The position numbers and the translations under genes are program-made. Below the pieces are notes generated by a model. That model did no database searches. It had not been told where the DNA came from and saw only the letters and a program-made list of their open reading frames with translations. Below are positions 10,760 through 23,700 of a stretch of 60,000 nucleotides of DNA, piece by piece. The first letter of the stretch is position 1, and every line of letters starts with the position of its first letter. The DNA is from Strigamia acuminata (taxonomy: Eukaryota; Arthropoda; Chilopoda; Geophilomorpha; Linotaeniidae): contig OX442321.1 in NCBI GenBank assembly GCA_949358305.1, positions 6,909,605 through 6,969,604 of the forward strand, read 5' to 3'.

Positions 10760-11715
10760 TCCATACCCTACCTTGGCAATCCTTTTCAAAAGGTTCTCTG
10801 CAATCAAGATAATCACTCAAAAAATTATAATCAAAACACTATACAAGTCTACACCGTATATACCATTATTTAAAATTAGAATAATACTACAACATCTAGT
10901 TGGGTTGAATCGTAAGGTTTCAGTTTCATTGTAACCGATGACACACACTATACAACAAAATTAAGCTCCTGTTTAACGAATTATTTTCTTTAATATTCAA
11001 ATGCTTTTACTTACATGTTTGGAGCAAAAAGATCACGAATACCAGAAGAAACATTATGAATAACACCAAATAGTCCAAAGTGAAGAGGGTATTAAATTAA
11101 TGCAATCGTTCCTATTGCTGTGTCAAAAAAGCAAATAGTAGGAAGTTTAAACTCTGTTTCGCTCCTGAATGGCACCACTAATTTAACCGATCACTAATGA
11201 CGACAGGTATTGAAAAGCATTATCGATTTAACGAAACAGAATGTTTGACAACCATTATGCTGATGAAAATGTTTTGGTAAACAACACTCTTGAGAATTGC
11301 TGATAAAAAGTAAATTGAGTTTTAATGGTCTTTGTGAACTCAATTCTATGTCCGCCTACAACTTACTGCATGTTTATTGCTATTCTACAAATAGATGAAA
11401 TCGAAGCTGAAATGGTTGGTTTATTTTTTGCGCCTTAATTTAGCTGACCATAAGGGATTTGATTAGTTTGAGTTACACAGTTCTGCAATATTGAAATAAG
11501 CCACAGACAAAAGTAGGTGCAACAATTCAAAGATATTTACAGTTAAAAATAAATTTTTCAATAATCAGTTCAAATACACACGTGATAAATAGTTAAATCA
11601 ATGGGTAAATTTAGCTGGAAAGTTATGTGAACTGTACTCAACTTAATATAATAATTACAATCAATAAAAGTTAGGTGCCACAATTCATAAATAATTCAAC
11701 CAGTGCATACTGAAT
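10760..11715. other. Intergenic block of the tandem unit
   Basis: Another near-copy of 1101-2053, with the candidate 5' leader donor on the minus strand at plus-strand 11008-11013. No open reading frame worth reporting. Confidence 0.45.
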
Positions 11716-13733
11716 TCACAAAAAAAATTTATCAATAATTAGTTCAAATAACCAAGTAAATAAAGATATTGAAATTGCACCCATTAAGATTACAAAAGGT
11801 CCAATTATTTCACCAAACGACACGGGATTTAATTGATTTTCTGCACATCCAGGCAGCTTCGGAAAGTAACGTTGATACTCCACTGATAAAATTCCACACT
11901 CCTTCAATAATAAACTTCTGATTAAAAAAAAACATTAATTAAACTCATGCAATAATTTCTCAACTTTGGTTTGCTACACATAATAGCTGAAATTTGTTTA
12001 CTTGTAATTGAAATATTCGGCATACGGGAAATGTTTCGAATAACCTAATGATACAGACTGCCTGTCGACGGATTGAGGTGCGACAGCAAAGTTGCATTTG
12101 TTTTGAATGAAACGTTCCACAGCTTCAAATGATATTATAAAACCAAATTTTCCATTATACACGAACTGAATCCCTTCTTTTTTGTCTCTAACTTTTGACA
12201 CAGGCCAATTTTCATATGGTGGTTTCTATTAAAAATATCTACTTTAACTGATCCACTTAAAATAAATAAAATAATACCTGGAATATTTCTTCCGTACTAC
12301 TGCCCTTAAAAATCACTGGCAAAAATTCATTCTTCATAAACATTTCACCAAGGGAGGAAAAAGGCACTTTGGTGTCTTTTATTGCAAGCAAAGAAGTCAA
12401 TATTGAATTGTGACTAATAAATATCACCATGGAAAAAACTATGTAGATTCCAAAAACAAGTTTCATGCTCTTCAATGGTAAACTGTTACAGTTGCCTAAA
12501 TAAATATAAAACATTTACTTTATTTGCATCCATTGTTCTTTAAAGCATTTAAACCTTGTAAGACAATTGGCCAACAAAGAAATAACTCGTCACTGAAATT
12601 TTGAAAACGCTTTCTACGGGAAACGTAATTTGCCAAAATGTTGACTGAAATAACTAAAAGGTTTATCGCAAATACGGACAGCCACATTTCACCACTAAAC
12701 GGTTGCAAATAGAAACTATAATTGTATTCGTGTTCATCTACTTTTCTGTACACAATCTTCTGCACTTCTGAATGAAATTCTGGTGAGAAGTTTACATAGT
12801 CTCTTCTCTGTCTAGTAACGCTCATACCACAAGAAATGTCAGCCGTCTAAACAAAATAAGAAGACTTCAATATTCCTAATATAACTTAAGCTAAATCTGA
12901 CGTATAATACACACCTCTTGTGTAAGATCACCCATCATCCCTGTCCAACTTCCATTTATAAGGGCTCCAAATTGATTATGTTTGTTCCGAATGATTTTAA
13001 AACTTAGTTTATACAATTTATAATGTCAATCAGTTGACACACACAAGCAAATAACTTAATTCCTTTTTTATATTTTACCTTGTGTTGAATTGAGTTTTAA
13101 AAATGTTAAAAACTTCCCCAAAAAAACCTCCTACTGTAAATGAATTATTTACGTAGATTACCGGATAATTTGGCGGTACCTAAAAAAAACGTTTAAAGAA
13201 GAGCCAGTTTAGCAAAAATATGCGAGTTAACTTCTTCAAAATCGTTTCTCAGATCTCAGTTCTTCCAAAAGTAAAAAAAAAACTACAGTTGTGCCTTGCT
13301 CGTTATAACAAATCGCAAGGAACCAGAGAAATTGGTTTATTATAATAAACGTTTGTTCAATCAAATATTTTTAACATGGTGTTCTAAGGTTGACCAACCA
13401 ACCAATCAAGCCATTTTTAACTATTCGTTATAACAAGTTCGTTATAATGAGGTTCAACTGTACCAGCATTTTCGAATTTTCAGAGAAACGGGTTTTGAAG
13501 AAGTAAAGCCCTTACGTACATCAACAGCTGTTATCTTTATTTCCCTTTCAAAAAACTGTCTTCCTCCGTCCTTTTGGATAACCCTAATCTTGTATTTTAA
13601 CAAATTTAGAATAAACACTTAAAAATTAATCACTTTGAACTCAACTTACAGATTGATTATCACACGTTAATTGTAAAAGAGGATATCTTGCATCAATTCT
13701 CTGCCATTTATATCCTAAATACTCAAATTCGTT
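11716..13733 (-). CDS. Ionotropic receptor-like protein, array unit 3
   Basis: Exons 11716-11917 (M4), 12002-12225 (S2), 12278-12495 (M3), 12555-12846 (S1-end, M1, pore), 12915-13002 (S1), 13079-13179, 13520-13588 and N exon 13650-13733. All match the lengths of unit 1, and every border has GT/AG. Landmarks: SVTRQRRDYVNFS with the S1 Arg, MWLSVFAINLL (M1), LCWPIVLQ (pore loop), SHNSILTSLLA (M3), SKHFPYAEYFNYK (end of S2), GPFVILMGAI (M4). The upstream start exon differs from units 1-2: ATG near 13900 reads MFEFIFRWFSGKCCYCK, shared with the unit at 34671, so two 5' end types are mixed in the array. Confidence 0.82.
13284..13462. repeat. Pogo-like MITE in receptor intron, both ends visible
   Basis: Left end TACAGTTGTGCCTTGCTCG; right end inverted TACAGTTGAACCTCATTATA; flanked by short A/T-rich sequence. 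Same intron position as in the paralogues. Confidence 0.65.
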
Positions 13734-13739
13734 CTGAAA

Positions 13740-16586
13740 TATAAAACATTTATTGACTTGGTGAAAAAAAATTTCCACAACAACATCGACAAATAAAAAT
13801 AAAATTGAAAACAGAATACTTAAATTACGATAGGTTTATCAATATCTTACAGTAGCAACACTTTCCCGAAAACCACCTAAAAATAAACTCAAACATTCTT
13901 TAAATTCGCAATTAAAAACTCTGCTCGCAAATTACCACGATTCGAAATTAAAGTCCTGACGGAAAATCCAACGCATCTTGTCTCACAACCGAGACTAAAC
14001 ACTAGAAATAAATTCCTACAGTATTTCAATTTCTTACATCAGTTACTTAGCTTACGTAGAAAAGATACGTTTATGAGTATGCGGAGATACATATCAGCAA
14101 TAGTTTGTCAATATTAGTACAATATGCGTATGAACACCTGCCGCTTAAAAATAGACAAAGTGATAAAATTTTAATGAGTTTTAACGGTAATTTTATGTGT
14201 TTTGTGTTCTGTCAAGATCGATGTCATTTTATACATAAAAAAGGAAAATATAGCGACATAAACATGCAGTAGCTCCAGCCAAAATAATGATTAAATTTTC
14301 AATATATCGGACACCATATTGGTTTGTGTCTGAAGTTTCAACTTATTAAATTAATACATTAGTAACTAGCTGTGTCAAAATTTAAATAGCGGGAAATATA
14401 AACTCTGCTTCGCTCCTAAATTCACTAATGAAGATTTGTACACATTGCCCAGAAAACTTTTAATTGCACTCAAAATGATGCAAAAACCACCCGAAAATAT
14501 CAATGGAATAAAATGTGAATCATAGCTGAGACGTTACAGAATTTTGGAAATTATACGGATCTTAAATTATGTGTAATCACATATTACTACACGTCAATAA
14601 TTAATTCTTTTTTTCATTTTGCATGTTGAAACACAAAAATAGCTGCTGAAATCCTGACCCACGGAAAAAATATTTGAGAAAATGGAAAGAATAACAAAAA
14701 TAAAAACTTATGAAAATTTGAAAACGCAGTTGTTATTTCACCTGGTGTTTTAACTGTTTCGAGTTTTTTCCAAATCCATTGAAAAATAAAATAAAACACT
14801 GCCACACTGGTTTGAAAGCACAAAAATAAATCCTACTTACATGATGTCAAACTTGCAAATTGATCCGTCGGCATTACTCACGCTGGTTTGTTCGATTCTT
14901 GTGCCAAGACAAAATCGCATTGTTCAATCACGAAAAGGTTTATTATGTTCGTGGCTTAATCATACGAGACATGAAAATGTTGCAGAATGACGCCGCCATT
15001 TTAACCTCAAAACTCGTCGTCGCGACGACGTGGGAAGTGGCAGCTGATGAACATTGGATTCGTCGTAACTGGAAGCATACTTTTATTTTCCGGTCCCAAC
15101 TGATCAAATTAGGTAAACGTTTATGTTTGGAATGTTTTTGTTACATATCGTACCATACTTCCTTCTTGGATACATTCGTCCGGGACCTTGCCTTCTCGTA
15201 AACATGTAAGCGGAAACCAAGAGCGGAAACGATCAGTTTTTAGATACTCCGAGCGTCTAAAACCTGATCGCACCGGATGTTGCATCCCGTAATCGAGTAT
15301 TATAGTATTGTATAAAATAATAATTGTTTTCCGTCATCGTGAGTGAAAACATTAAAACGTTCATTTTTATTCCAAAACTTGATCGTCAGCAGATACAGTC
15401 GTACTAAAATAATTGTTTCGTGTTTTGATAATAGTTGGCGCTGTTGTTTTGATCAAGGACGACTACGGTATTCCAAATCTACCCATGTTTTGTAACTAAA
15501 TTTCTAGTTTTCCAAACACTAGTCGGGAAGGCCAACAAATGATTGAACTGTATTCTAAATATCAAATTTTTTTTTCTTTATTTAGGTTGCATTCAATAAT
15601 TTTTTGTTTGATTGTTTAATTTGAAATCCTAATAAAACGATTTGGAATTAAAGTAATAATAGAAAAGCCATCGCAGCTCGTCTGTAAGCATCTAGTCTCA
15701 CAACGGAAACAAAACACTATAAATGAATTTCTAACATTTTTCAATTTCTTACATATTCTACCTCACGTGCATGAAGAAGACATAAGCAAAGATACATATC
15801 AGCAATAGCGTGTAAATATCAGCTGATTATGTGCTTGATTGTTGAATGTACAGCAGCTAAACAAAAATTCACGTGTTGTCGCTTAAAAAAAATAATAAAC
15901 TGATAAAATTTTAGCGAGGTTCCACGTAATAAAAGGGTAGAGTTATTTTTATGGGTTTTGAAAGTCTAACAGTATCGATTTCATTTAAATAATAACAAGA
16001 AAAGTATAGTGTCATAAACATGCAGCTAACTCCATGCAAACTAGATCAATAGTTTTTTATCATTTTTCAATGGGCAATTAAGGCGGCTTTCCTTTTTGAC
16101 GTTTCTCTCGTCTCGTTAGTTTATGTGGTTTTGCAACGCAAGGTGTATAATTTTCACAATTTCTCAACAACAGACTAAGTATAAATCAATACTAAAGTTT
16201 CATCATGCACAAGACCACACAGGACAGCATTCAGCTTTTGGTGTTTGTGAGATTGTTTTTATATCTTGTGACCGCTTGTTTCCTTTTGCACAATAGATAA
16301 TCAAAATTGGAACCGAGATAAAAATTCGACATTTCCTTCAAAAACTGAAGATCAAATTGGAAGGAAAACCACTCACCTTTGTGATAAAATTTGATTATGT
16401 ATTGATCGGTTGAAGGTGTTTGAGATACATTAGAACCTCAAAGGTAATTCAAACTTACGGTTTTAATTATTATTAAGGATTTAAACAAGGATTTTATTTG
16501 GTTTTGGTATAATAGCTACAAATTTGCTATTACTTGTGCAATTTAAGTGCCAACAGCACTGATTAACTGAATATGTGCAAGTTATC
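13740..16586. other. Receptor 5' region and long spacer, no confident gene
   Basis: Contains the MFEFIF-type start exon of unit 3 (near 13900) and a conserved upstream block (about 13935-14115, also at 15680-15870, 25020-25260, 36940-37130 and 57660-57800) with a minus-strand donor near 14049 (GTAAGC). The rest has two short open frames, 14614-14823 minus and 14860-15201 plus, that resemble nothing I know. A perfect 16-bp palindrome CGTCGTCGCGACGACG sits at 15015-15030. Confidence 0.4.
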
Positions 16587-18635
16587 TTATATTTCTGCGA
16601 TAAATCTATTAATAATTAGTTCAATTAATCCAAATATTAAAGATATGAAAATTCCAGCCATAATTAATACGCAAGGTCCTATTATTTGACCAAACGAAAT
16701 GGGATTGAATGGATTTTCCAAACAGATTTTTGTTTCAGATAACAATCGAAGTAACTCAACTGACAAGATTCCATTTTGCTTCAACAATAAAATTCTGTTA
16801 CATAAAATCATGAGTTAGCTAATGCTTAATCGTTACTTGAAATTATTTACTTGCTATTGAAATAGTCCGTGTACTCAAATTGTTTTGAATAAATTATTGG
16901 GAAATGTTTTGTGGTGAGTGGACGAGGTGCGTAGGTTAGATCACAACCTTTATTGGTAAAAACTTTAATATAATTGAACGGTACTATTGTTGCAAATTTC
17001 CCGTTTAGAACTGATTCAATCGCCTCTTTTAAACTCCCAACGACTACAGCTTTATTCTTGTAAGAGGGCTTCTGTTAGAAAACAATATTAGAAACAGTTC
17101 AACAAACTTTTGTTTTGATACCTGAAGATATTCTGCCATGTAGGTGCCTTTTACAATTACAGGCAAATAATGTGTGTTGTCAAGCATGTCTTCGAGTGAA
17201 GTAAAAGGAATTTTCGTATCGATTGTTGCAAGAAAAGATGTTAAAACAGAAGTGTAACTATACCATAACATATTTGAAAATAAGATGTAAATTAGAAATA
17301 TAAGTTTCCATGACTTCAATGAGGAAATATCGAAGTTGCCTGAATAAAATTAGAACAAAACATTTCAGTAGTAATTGTTTGTTTCGAAAAGCCATTTCTA
17401 CCTTGCAAGACAATTGGCCAACAAAGCAGAAACTCGTTAATGAAATTTCGGAAACAGATTACAAAATTCCCGCTTGTTAAAACAAATGCTTTGGCAAGAA
17501 TAAATATCAAACTGATTGCAAATGTGCACAGCCACATTTCCATGTTAAACGGTTGCCAAAAAAAACTGTAATTCCATTCATGTTGATTTTCTTTCCTGTA
17601 TATGACATCGTCGTGGAATGCAAACAATGTTGGTGAGGCCTTTATATAATCTCTTCTCAGTCTGGTTAGGATAGCAAGAGCAATATCAGCTGTCTGTTGA
17701 GAAATAATATAATTGTCATAACATCTAGCTCAATTTAATAGGAAATGCCTACTCCTCGGGTAAGATCACCGATCATTCCATTCCATGTTCCATTGATAAT
17801 GCTTCCAAATTGACGATCTTTGTTTGGAATTACTTCAAAGCTAAGAAATAACACTCATATTGAAACCATTGACATCTGAGAGGTGGAGAGCATTTAAAAA
17901 ATTTGTGTTTTGTGTGTGTTTTAGTCAATTCTTAACAATACAATGTAATTAAAACAAGAAAAAAAAAGTCCTGACCACATTAACTAACTATTTTCTATCA
18001 TTTCCAATTAAATTCCATGGATTTGTTATTTAGCTTTACTCAATTAAATTTATATTTGTTATGCGTATCATTTTGGGTTTGATGAAGATGACTGTAAACA
18101 GTTGAAAGGTCTTTGATAATAATCGCGTATTGAAATTGTTGTTAAAATCTTTTTATTACAGCTTTAAGTTACTTGTATATTTTACCTCACATTAAGGTAT
18201 GTGCTTAAAACGTTGTATATCCGGCCAATCAATCCGCCTACTGAGAATGATTTGTTTCCTGGGAGTATTGTTTGGAATGGTAGATACTAAAAGAAATATA
18301 TTCAAAGTAATTTCTTGAAAGGTTAACCGTGGTCAATACATACATGAAGAGCTGTTACTCTCACGGGTCTTGGCAAATACTGGATTTTTCTGCTTCGAAT
18401 ACTTCCGACCTTCAATTTTACCACTTTGAATAAGTACATATCGGTACTTAAAAAAGTTTCTTAATTGTATTCTACTCACGGGTGGACTATCACAAATTAA
18501 TTGTAAAATAGACTGGCTTCCTTGAATATTTACACCACCAATTCTCAGCCATTTGTATCCTAAATATTGAATTTCAGTCTGCAAGATAGGAATGTTCATT
18601 GAGCAACTAAAAGGAACTAATAATACGAAAATCAT
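16587..18635 (-). CDS. Ionotropic receptor-like protein, diverged array unit 4
   Basis: Exons 16587-16794 (M4), 16851-17071 (S2), 17122-17339 (M3), 17402-17693 (S1-end, M1, pore), 17753-17840 (S1, NGTWNGMIGDLT), 18186-18286 and about 18480-18635. The last begins with a classical signal peptide (MIFVLLVPFSCSMN) that reads straight into TEIQYLGYKW. M3 reads SYTSVLTSFLATIDTKIPF, closer to the iGluR SYTANLAAF consensus than the SHNSILTSLLA of the other units, and the S1 Arg is kept (RLRRDYIKASP). The exon homologous to the 69-bp exon (about 18347-18405, IRSRKIQYLP...) has no phase-correct acceptor that I can find, so its border is uncertain. Its 5' leader exons may lie beyond the retrotransposon, near 24700-24950. 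Confidence 0.75.
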
Positions 18636-18797
18636 AAAAACTGCTCCTGCGTGGCGGCCATTATTATCCAATTTCGTTCAGAAATTAGAATATGTAAACA
18701 TTTACTAGAATATACATTTCGGGACCCCTGAAAATCGGAGAACTTAGTCGCGTGGTTTTGCGCCTCAGCCTAATAAAGTTTATTATTTATTTTATGT

Positions 18798-19050
18798 TGT
18801 GACCGCTTGACCACCTGTGGTGTATTAACACCACAAGGAATTTATGCAGGCTTTAGTGCATTGAATTAGTACATTGTATTGTCAATAATACAATGTACAA
18901 AGCAGCATGTAGCTTTCATCTTTTTCCCTCTAGTGACAGTTGGTCAGGTTACTGACAAATAAATCTACTCTGTTTAGAAGAGTGGAGGATGAAGTTTTGG
19001 CCCAACTGGTTTCCTGTGTTTTATTTCCCATCTCCAGGGCAAAGATGGTA
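18798..19050 (+). mobile_element. Candidate 5' LTR of Ty3-type element E
   Basis: Starts TGTGACCGCTTGACCACC like the solo LTRs but then diverges. The tail (gaagttttggcccaactgg...gtgttttatttccc) resembles sequence at about 24600-24650. It is followed by a possible primer site at 19054-19071 (TGGCACCCTGACAGGGAC), which resembles a tRNA-Lys type site with about three mismatches. The exact right border was not fixed. Confidence 0.45.
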
Positions 19051-19071
19051 AAGTGGCACCCTGACAGGGAC

Positions 19072-19650
19072 AGGACCCAGGAGTAGAGACAGGGTAAACT
19101 GTATCTTTAAAATTTTTTTTTTGGAATAGATTCTGTCTTTCTTTTCTGTATTTTCAGATAGTTAGGCCTGGCTTAGGCCTAACTAGTATTACTTGGGACT
19201 TGCTAGAGTTACTAGGCCCAGTTAGGCCTATCTAGGGTTATTAAGCCTAACCTACAATTCTGCCACCAGGAGGTCAACAATGACTCCAGCCATCATCTGA
19301 ACAACAAAGGGCCGCAACAATGACACCAGGAAACAAAGAGCCCATAGAATGCCCCTGACAATGCCAACGCAACACTATGTCATTATTAGCTCTCAGCTTA
19401 GGTAGTGCTAGGGTTTCCTTTTCCCACTAGGGTACGGTAAGGGGATAATAGCTGCACACATCAAGCCACCTCCCAGGAGAGGCTGGCCAGTGCTGAACCC
19501 AGCCTAGCTCCACGGAGAAGTACCTACGGGAAGGGGGTCAGGGCAGGTCTGGGAAGTGAGAGCACTCACTGAATTGTTGCACCTATCTGGATTGTTGGAC
19601 CGGATTTCATCGCAATCACGGAGTCAGGACTGACAAGATACCCCGCGGCG
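19072..19650 (+). other. Leader between primer site and gag of element E
   Basis: Untranslated leader of the retrotransposon. It contains repeated gttaggcctaactag-type palindromic stretches (about 19162-19250), including TTAGGCCTAA, that could fold. The gag frame is open from about 19615 without an ATG; the first in-frame ATG is at 19720. Confidence 0.4.
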
Positions 19651-20781
19651 GTGGATAGTGACGATGACCCGGAATTGGTAGCTGGCGTAAACCAGGAGTC
19701 GCAGACAAGTCTATCCGGAATGGCGTCAACAAGCGGAGCTGGGACAGCCTATGTGGCGCACGTGCCCCCATTTCAAGGCAAAACCGAGACGGATTGGAGT
19801 TTGTGGGTTGAACGGTTCGAGTTCATGGCGAAGCTACACAAATTCTATTCGGATAAGGAAAATTTGAAGATGTTCTTGGTGGCCTCGATGGGCGCAGATA
19901 CCCATGCCCTGCTACACAAGTTGACTGCTCCGACAAAGATTTCGGATATGACTTATGAGGACATAGTCGAAAAGATAAAGGCATACTTTAGTCCGGCGGT
20001 GCCTCCAATTATTATCCGGAACCGGTTACGCAAGCGAGTACGCCAGCCAAAGGAGTCTGTAGCCGCGTATGTTGCTGTTCTCCGCGGTCTTGCAGAGAAG
20101 GGAGATTACGGAGACTCCAAGCAGGTGGACTTTGCGGTCATGGACCAGTTGATTGAGGGACTGGGGAATGCCACGGCAACGCAGTACATTCTCCTGCAAA
20201 AGCCCAAAACCTTAAAGGAGGCAATGGAGATGGCCATGGCATTCGAAGGCGCCGCAGCTGGTGTGGCGGACATGCAAGCCACTACATGTTTCGAACCAGA
20301 TAGCGGAAGAGATATGGTTTTACCCATGGTTCCCGCTAGCATGGTGGCTTACAGCTCTCAGCCCCCTATGGCCCATGTTTATACCAAGGGTGTGGTGTTG
20401 CCACAAAGGCCTTTTGTGAGCACTGGTCAGTCCACCCCTGTGCGCCCGCGAGGTGGTTTACCTTACGGTGCCTGTTGGTATTGCGGTGAAGTGGGACACC
20501 TGAAAAGAGATTGTCCCATGAGGCAACAGGTGCAACAGACAGGTCGTGGTCAACCGATGCAGATGCGGGATGCAAATGCAGGGCCGTCTGGGACCCAACA
20601 GCGTGGTCAAGGAGGGCGTACCGGACGCGGACGCGCACGCGGTGGTGGTCAAAGGCCTGCGTACCAGCCCTTTCAGCAGAGTTGCACCCCAATGAATTAT
20701 GTTCCCTCGGTCACTCAACCGGGATGCCAAATCAAGAATCCCGATTATGACCAGGATGACCCCTTCCGCATGTCAATGTGA
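19651..20781 (+). CDS. gag: Gag polyprotein of Ty3-type element E
   Basis: Nucleocapsid/capsid precursor of about 376 codons. The range given begins at a GTG; the first ATG in frame is 20-odd codons further on (MASTSG). Residues about 40-190 resemble a capsid domain (FQGKTETDWSLWVERFEF, with downstream helical segments such as YFSPAVPPIIIRNRLRKR). A CCHC zinc knuckle CWYCGEVGHLKRDC lies near residue 274, followed by a G/R/Q-rich basic tail suited to RNA binding. It ends with UGA at 20779-20781, and the same frame continues open into pol. No frameshift or internal stop is seen. Confidence 0.9.
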   Translation: MDSDDDPELVAGVNQESQTSLSGMASTSGAGTAYVAHVPPFQGKTETDWSLWVERFEFMAKLHKFYSDKENLKMFLVASMGADTHALLHKLTAPTKISDMTYEDIVEKIKAYFSPAVPPIIIRNRLRKRVRQPKESVAAYVAVLRGLAEKGDYGDSKQVDFAVMDQLIEGLGNATATQYILLQKPKTLKEAMEMAMAFEGAAAGVADMQATTCFEPDSGRDMVLPMVPASMVAYSSQPPMAHVYTKGVVLPQRPFVSTGQSTPVRPRGGLPYGACWYCGEVGHLKRDCPMRQQVQQTGRGQPMQMRDANAGPSGTQQRGQGGRTGRGRARGGGQRPAYQPFQQSCTPMNYVPSVTQPGCQIKNPDYDQDDPFRMSM

Positions 20782-23700
20782 CTTGGCAAGATCCCCGTGG
20801 TAGCAACAGTGGACACTGGTTCAAGATACTCGTTGATCTCCAGAGATACTTTGATGAAGTGGATGACCTTAAGCAACGTGACATGGCCTGTACAACCGAC
20901 CAACATTACGTTGATTGGTTATTTTGGCGAAAGGAGACCCGCACTTGGGGAGATCTACCTGCCGGTTAGGGTAGGAGATGAAGAAGTGAAGTTGCGGTTC
21001 TTGGTCACTGCTGGTCAGGCCACAATACTGCTGGGCAGGGAAGCCACGAGGCAATCTCGTTCTGTGAAAACTTTCCTGATCAACAGGCTGGAGAGACAAC
21101 AAGGGATGCACCACGGGATCAATGGGTCAAGGACCCCACAAGACTTAATTGCGGAGTTGGAAGAGGAGGATACTGTATTGAGACTGTTACTTCAGGAGTA
21201 CAAGGATGTTTTTGAGGCCTCTTTGGGTGTATATACAGGTCCCCCTGTACAACTTTACCTCAAAGAAGGTGTGAAGCCGCGCTTCTTTCGTGCGAGGCCT
21301 GTACCTGTAGCCTTGCGTACGGCAGTGGAAAAGGAACTAGAAAAGGGAGTTGCGGATGGAATTTACCAACCAATCGCATTTTCGGATTGGGCAACCCCGC
21401 TGGTCATAGTTGACAAGAAGGACGGTACAGTGCGGTTATGCGGAGACAACCGGTCAACTGTGAACCCAGCTATCTTACCGGATCCATACCCACTGCCTAG
21501 AGTTTCTGATATTATGGCTAAGCTTGGAGGAAAGAAGTATTTTACCAAGCTTGACATCAGACAGGCGTACCAACAGGTATTGCTCACTCAGGCGAGTTCA
21601 TTTATAGCTGCAATCAACACTCATAAAAGACTCTATGCAGTTAAGAGATTACTTTTTGGTACTATATCAAGCAGCGGAGTATTCCAAAGGATTATGGATA
21701 CAATGTTTGCTGACCTGGATGACGTCTCACCATATCAGGATGACATTTTGATTGCGACGGACACATACGAAGAACATGTGAAGGTGGTCAGGGAAGTCCT
21801 GAGAAGACTCAGAAAAGCGAATCTGCGTTTAGTAAGACGGAAATGCGAGTTTTTCAGGACGCAGGTCGCATATCTGGGATTTCAAGTGGACAGTAGAGGA
21901 ATTCGACCATCTGGAGACAACGTCGCGGCGATTAAGAAGATGCCAGCACCCAACAACTTGCAAGAACTGCGCTCATTTCTAGGGATGGTCCAATTCTATC
22001 TGCAATTTCTACCGCATTTTGCGGAGGTTGCAGAGCCACTGCGAGAGTTATTGCAGGGGAACGCATCCTGGGAGTGGACGCAGAGAAGAGCCACCGCCTT
22101 CAATACCATCAAAGAGATGATTACTAGTGAGAGCCTCCTAGTGCACTACTCACTCCATCATCCACTGGTTCTGGTTGTCGACGCCAGCCCAGTGGGAGTG
22201 GGGGCAGTGTTAAACCACGTGTTGGACAATGGGGAGGAGCGGCCAGTCTTGTATGCGTCCAAGTCACTCTCGCCAACTCAGAGACGCTACAGTCAGACTG
22301 ACCGAGAAGCATTGGCAATCATCTATGCGGTGCAGAAGTTCCACCAGTTCTTATGTGGGAGAAAGTTCAGGATTGTGACTGACCACAAGCCATTGCTCGG
22401 AATATTCGGAGTGACCAATCCTACACCGAATATTATTAGCCCTAGGATGCTAAGGTGGACAATTATCTTGGCAGGCTATAACTACTCAATAGAGCACAGA
22501 CCAGGTCTGGACATTCCAGTGGCTGATGCGTTGAGTAGATTGCCACTGCCAGCCACTAAGATCACAGAGCAATGGGAACAAGAACTGGAGGAAGAGCAGC
22601 ATGTGCGCTTCTTAGTCGAAGACTCGATAATTACTCGTGAGCAATTGGAAATGGCCACATTACTGGATGATGACCTCCATCACGTAATGCAATACGTGAG
22701 GAATGGATGGCCGGATAAGGTCAAGGCATCATTACAGCCATTTAAGTCGCGCAAGACAGAATTGTCAGTCCATCATGACATACTGCTATGGGGACATAGG
22801 GTGATAATACCACCTAGTCTGCGCAAGAAGGCCATGGATTTGCTTCACGAAGGTCATCATGGGATAGTCATGATGAAGAATAAGGCGGCAGCAACAATAT
22901 GGTGGCCGGGGATAACAATGGCGATTGAACAATACGTGGCACAATGTGTTGTGTGTCAACAACACCAGCACGCACCACCACGTGACAATCCCGTTAGTTG
23001 GCCAAGACCTGCTAGACCTTGGAGCAGGATCCATATTGATTTTGCCGGACCGGTCAAGGGCAAGATGTTCCTCATTTTAGTGGACTCTTTGACCGGTTGG
23101 ATGCACGTTGACTTGGTACCAAGCACGTCATCGGCAGCTGCAATCGCTGTGATTAAAAGGAAGTGTGCAGATTTTGGTCTGCCTGACACAATTGTTTCAG
23201 ACAATGCCACGACTTTCACCAGCGAGGAATTTAAGGGATTTATCCGGCGGAACGGTTTACTACACCTGTTCTCACCTGCATTCCACCCTCAGTCCAATGG
23301 ACGAGCGGAGAGAGCGGTACAGACCTTTAAAGGGAAACTGGTCAAGATGGGAATGGTCAATATCCAGGAGCAATTGGATAAGTTCCTATTTTACCAGCAC
23401 AGTACACCGGGAGCGGATGGAAAGTCCCCAGCTGCGCTGATGTTGCAAGGGCATTTTAAGACCCATCTGGACACACTGAAACCAACTGTGGGAGCGGCTC
23501 AAAAGGACCGGCGGCCACCTAAGAGGATATTAGCCCCGGGACAGGAAGTGTGGGCTCGTTCATACAGGAAGGGAGACGCGACATGGATTCCGGCAATAGT
23601 GAAGACTAGGAAGGGGGATGTCGTGTATGAGACCCAGCGTATGGACACCCAAGAGGTTAACGACCGCCACATTAATCAGTTGAGACCGCGGTATCCACAG

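Noticed and set aside
14614-14823. Possible receptor M4-exon relic
   Set aside because: Hydrophobic but without the GILSVE or SFGQIIGPF motifs of that exon.
15015-15030. 16-bp perfect palindrome CGTCGTCGCGACGACG as an operator or origin
   Set aside because: Single occurrence, no neighbouring gene and no known site; could be chance in a locally GC-rich stretch.
14860-15201. 113-codon plus-strand frame
   Set aside because: No recognisable domain, no homologue among the array units and no supporting splice context; listed only within the spacer.
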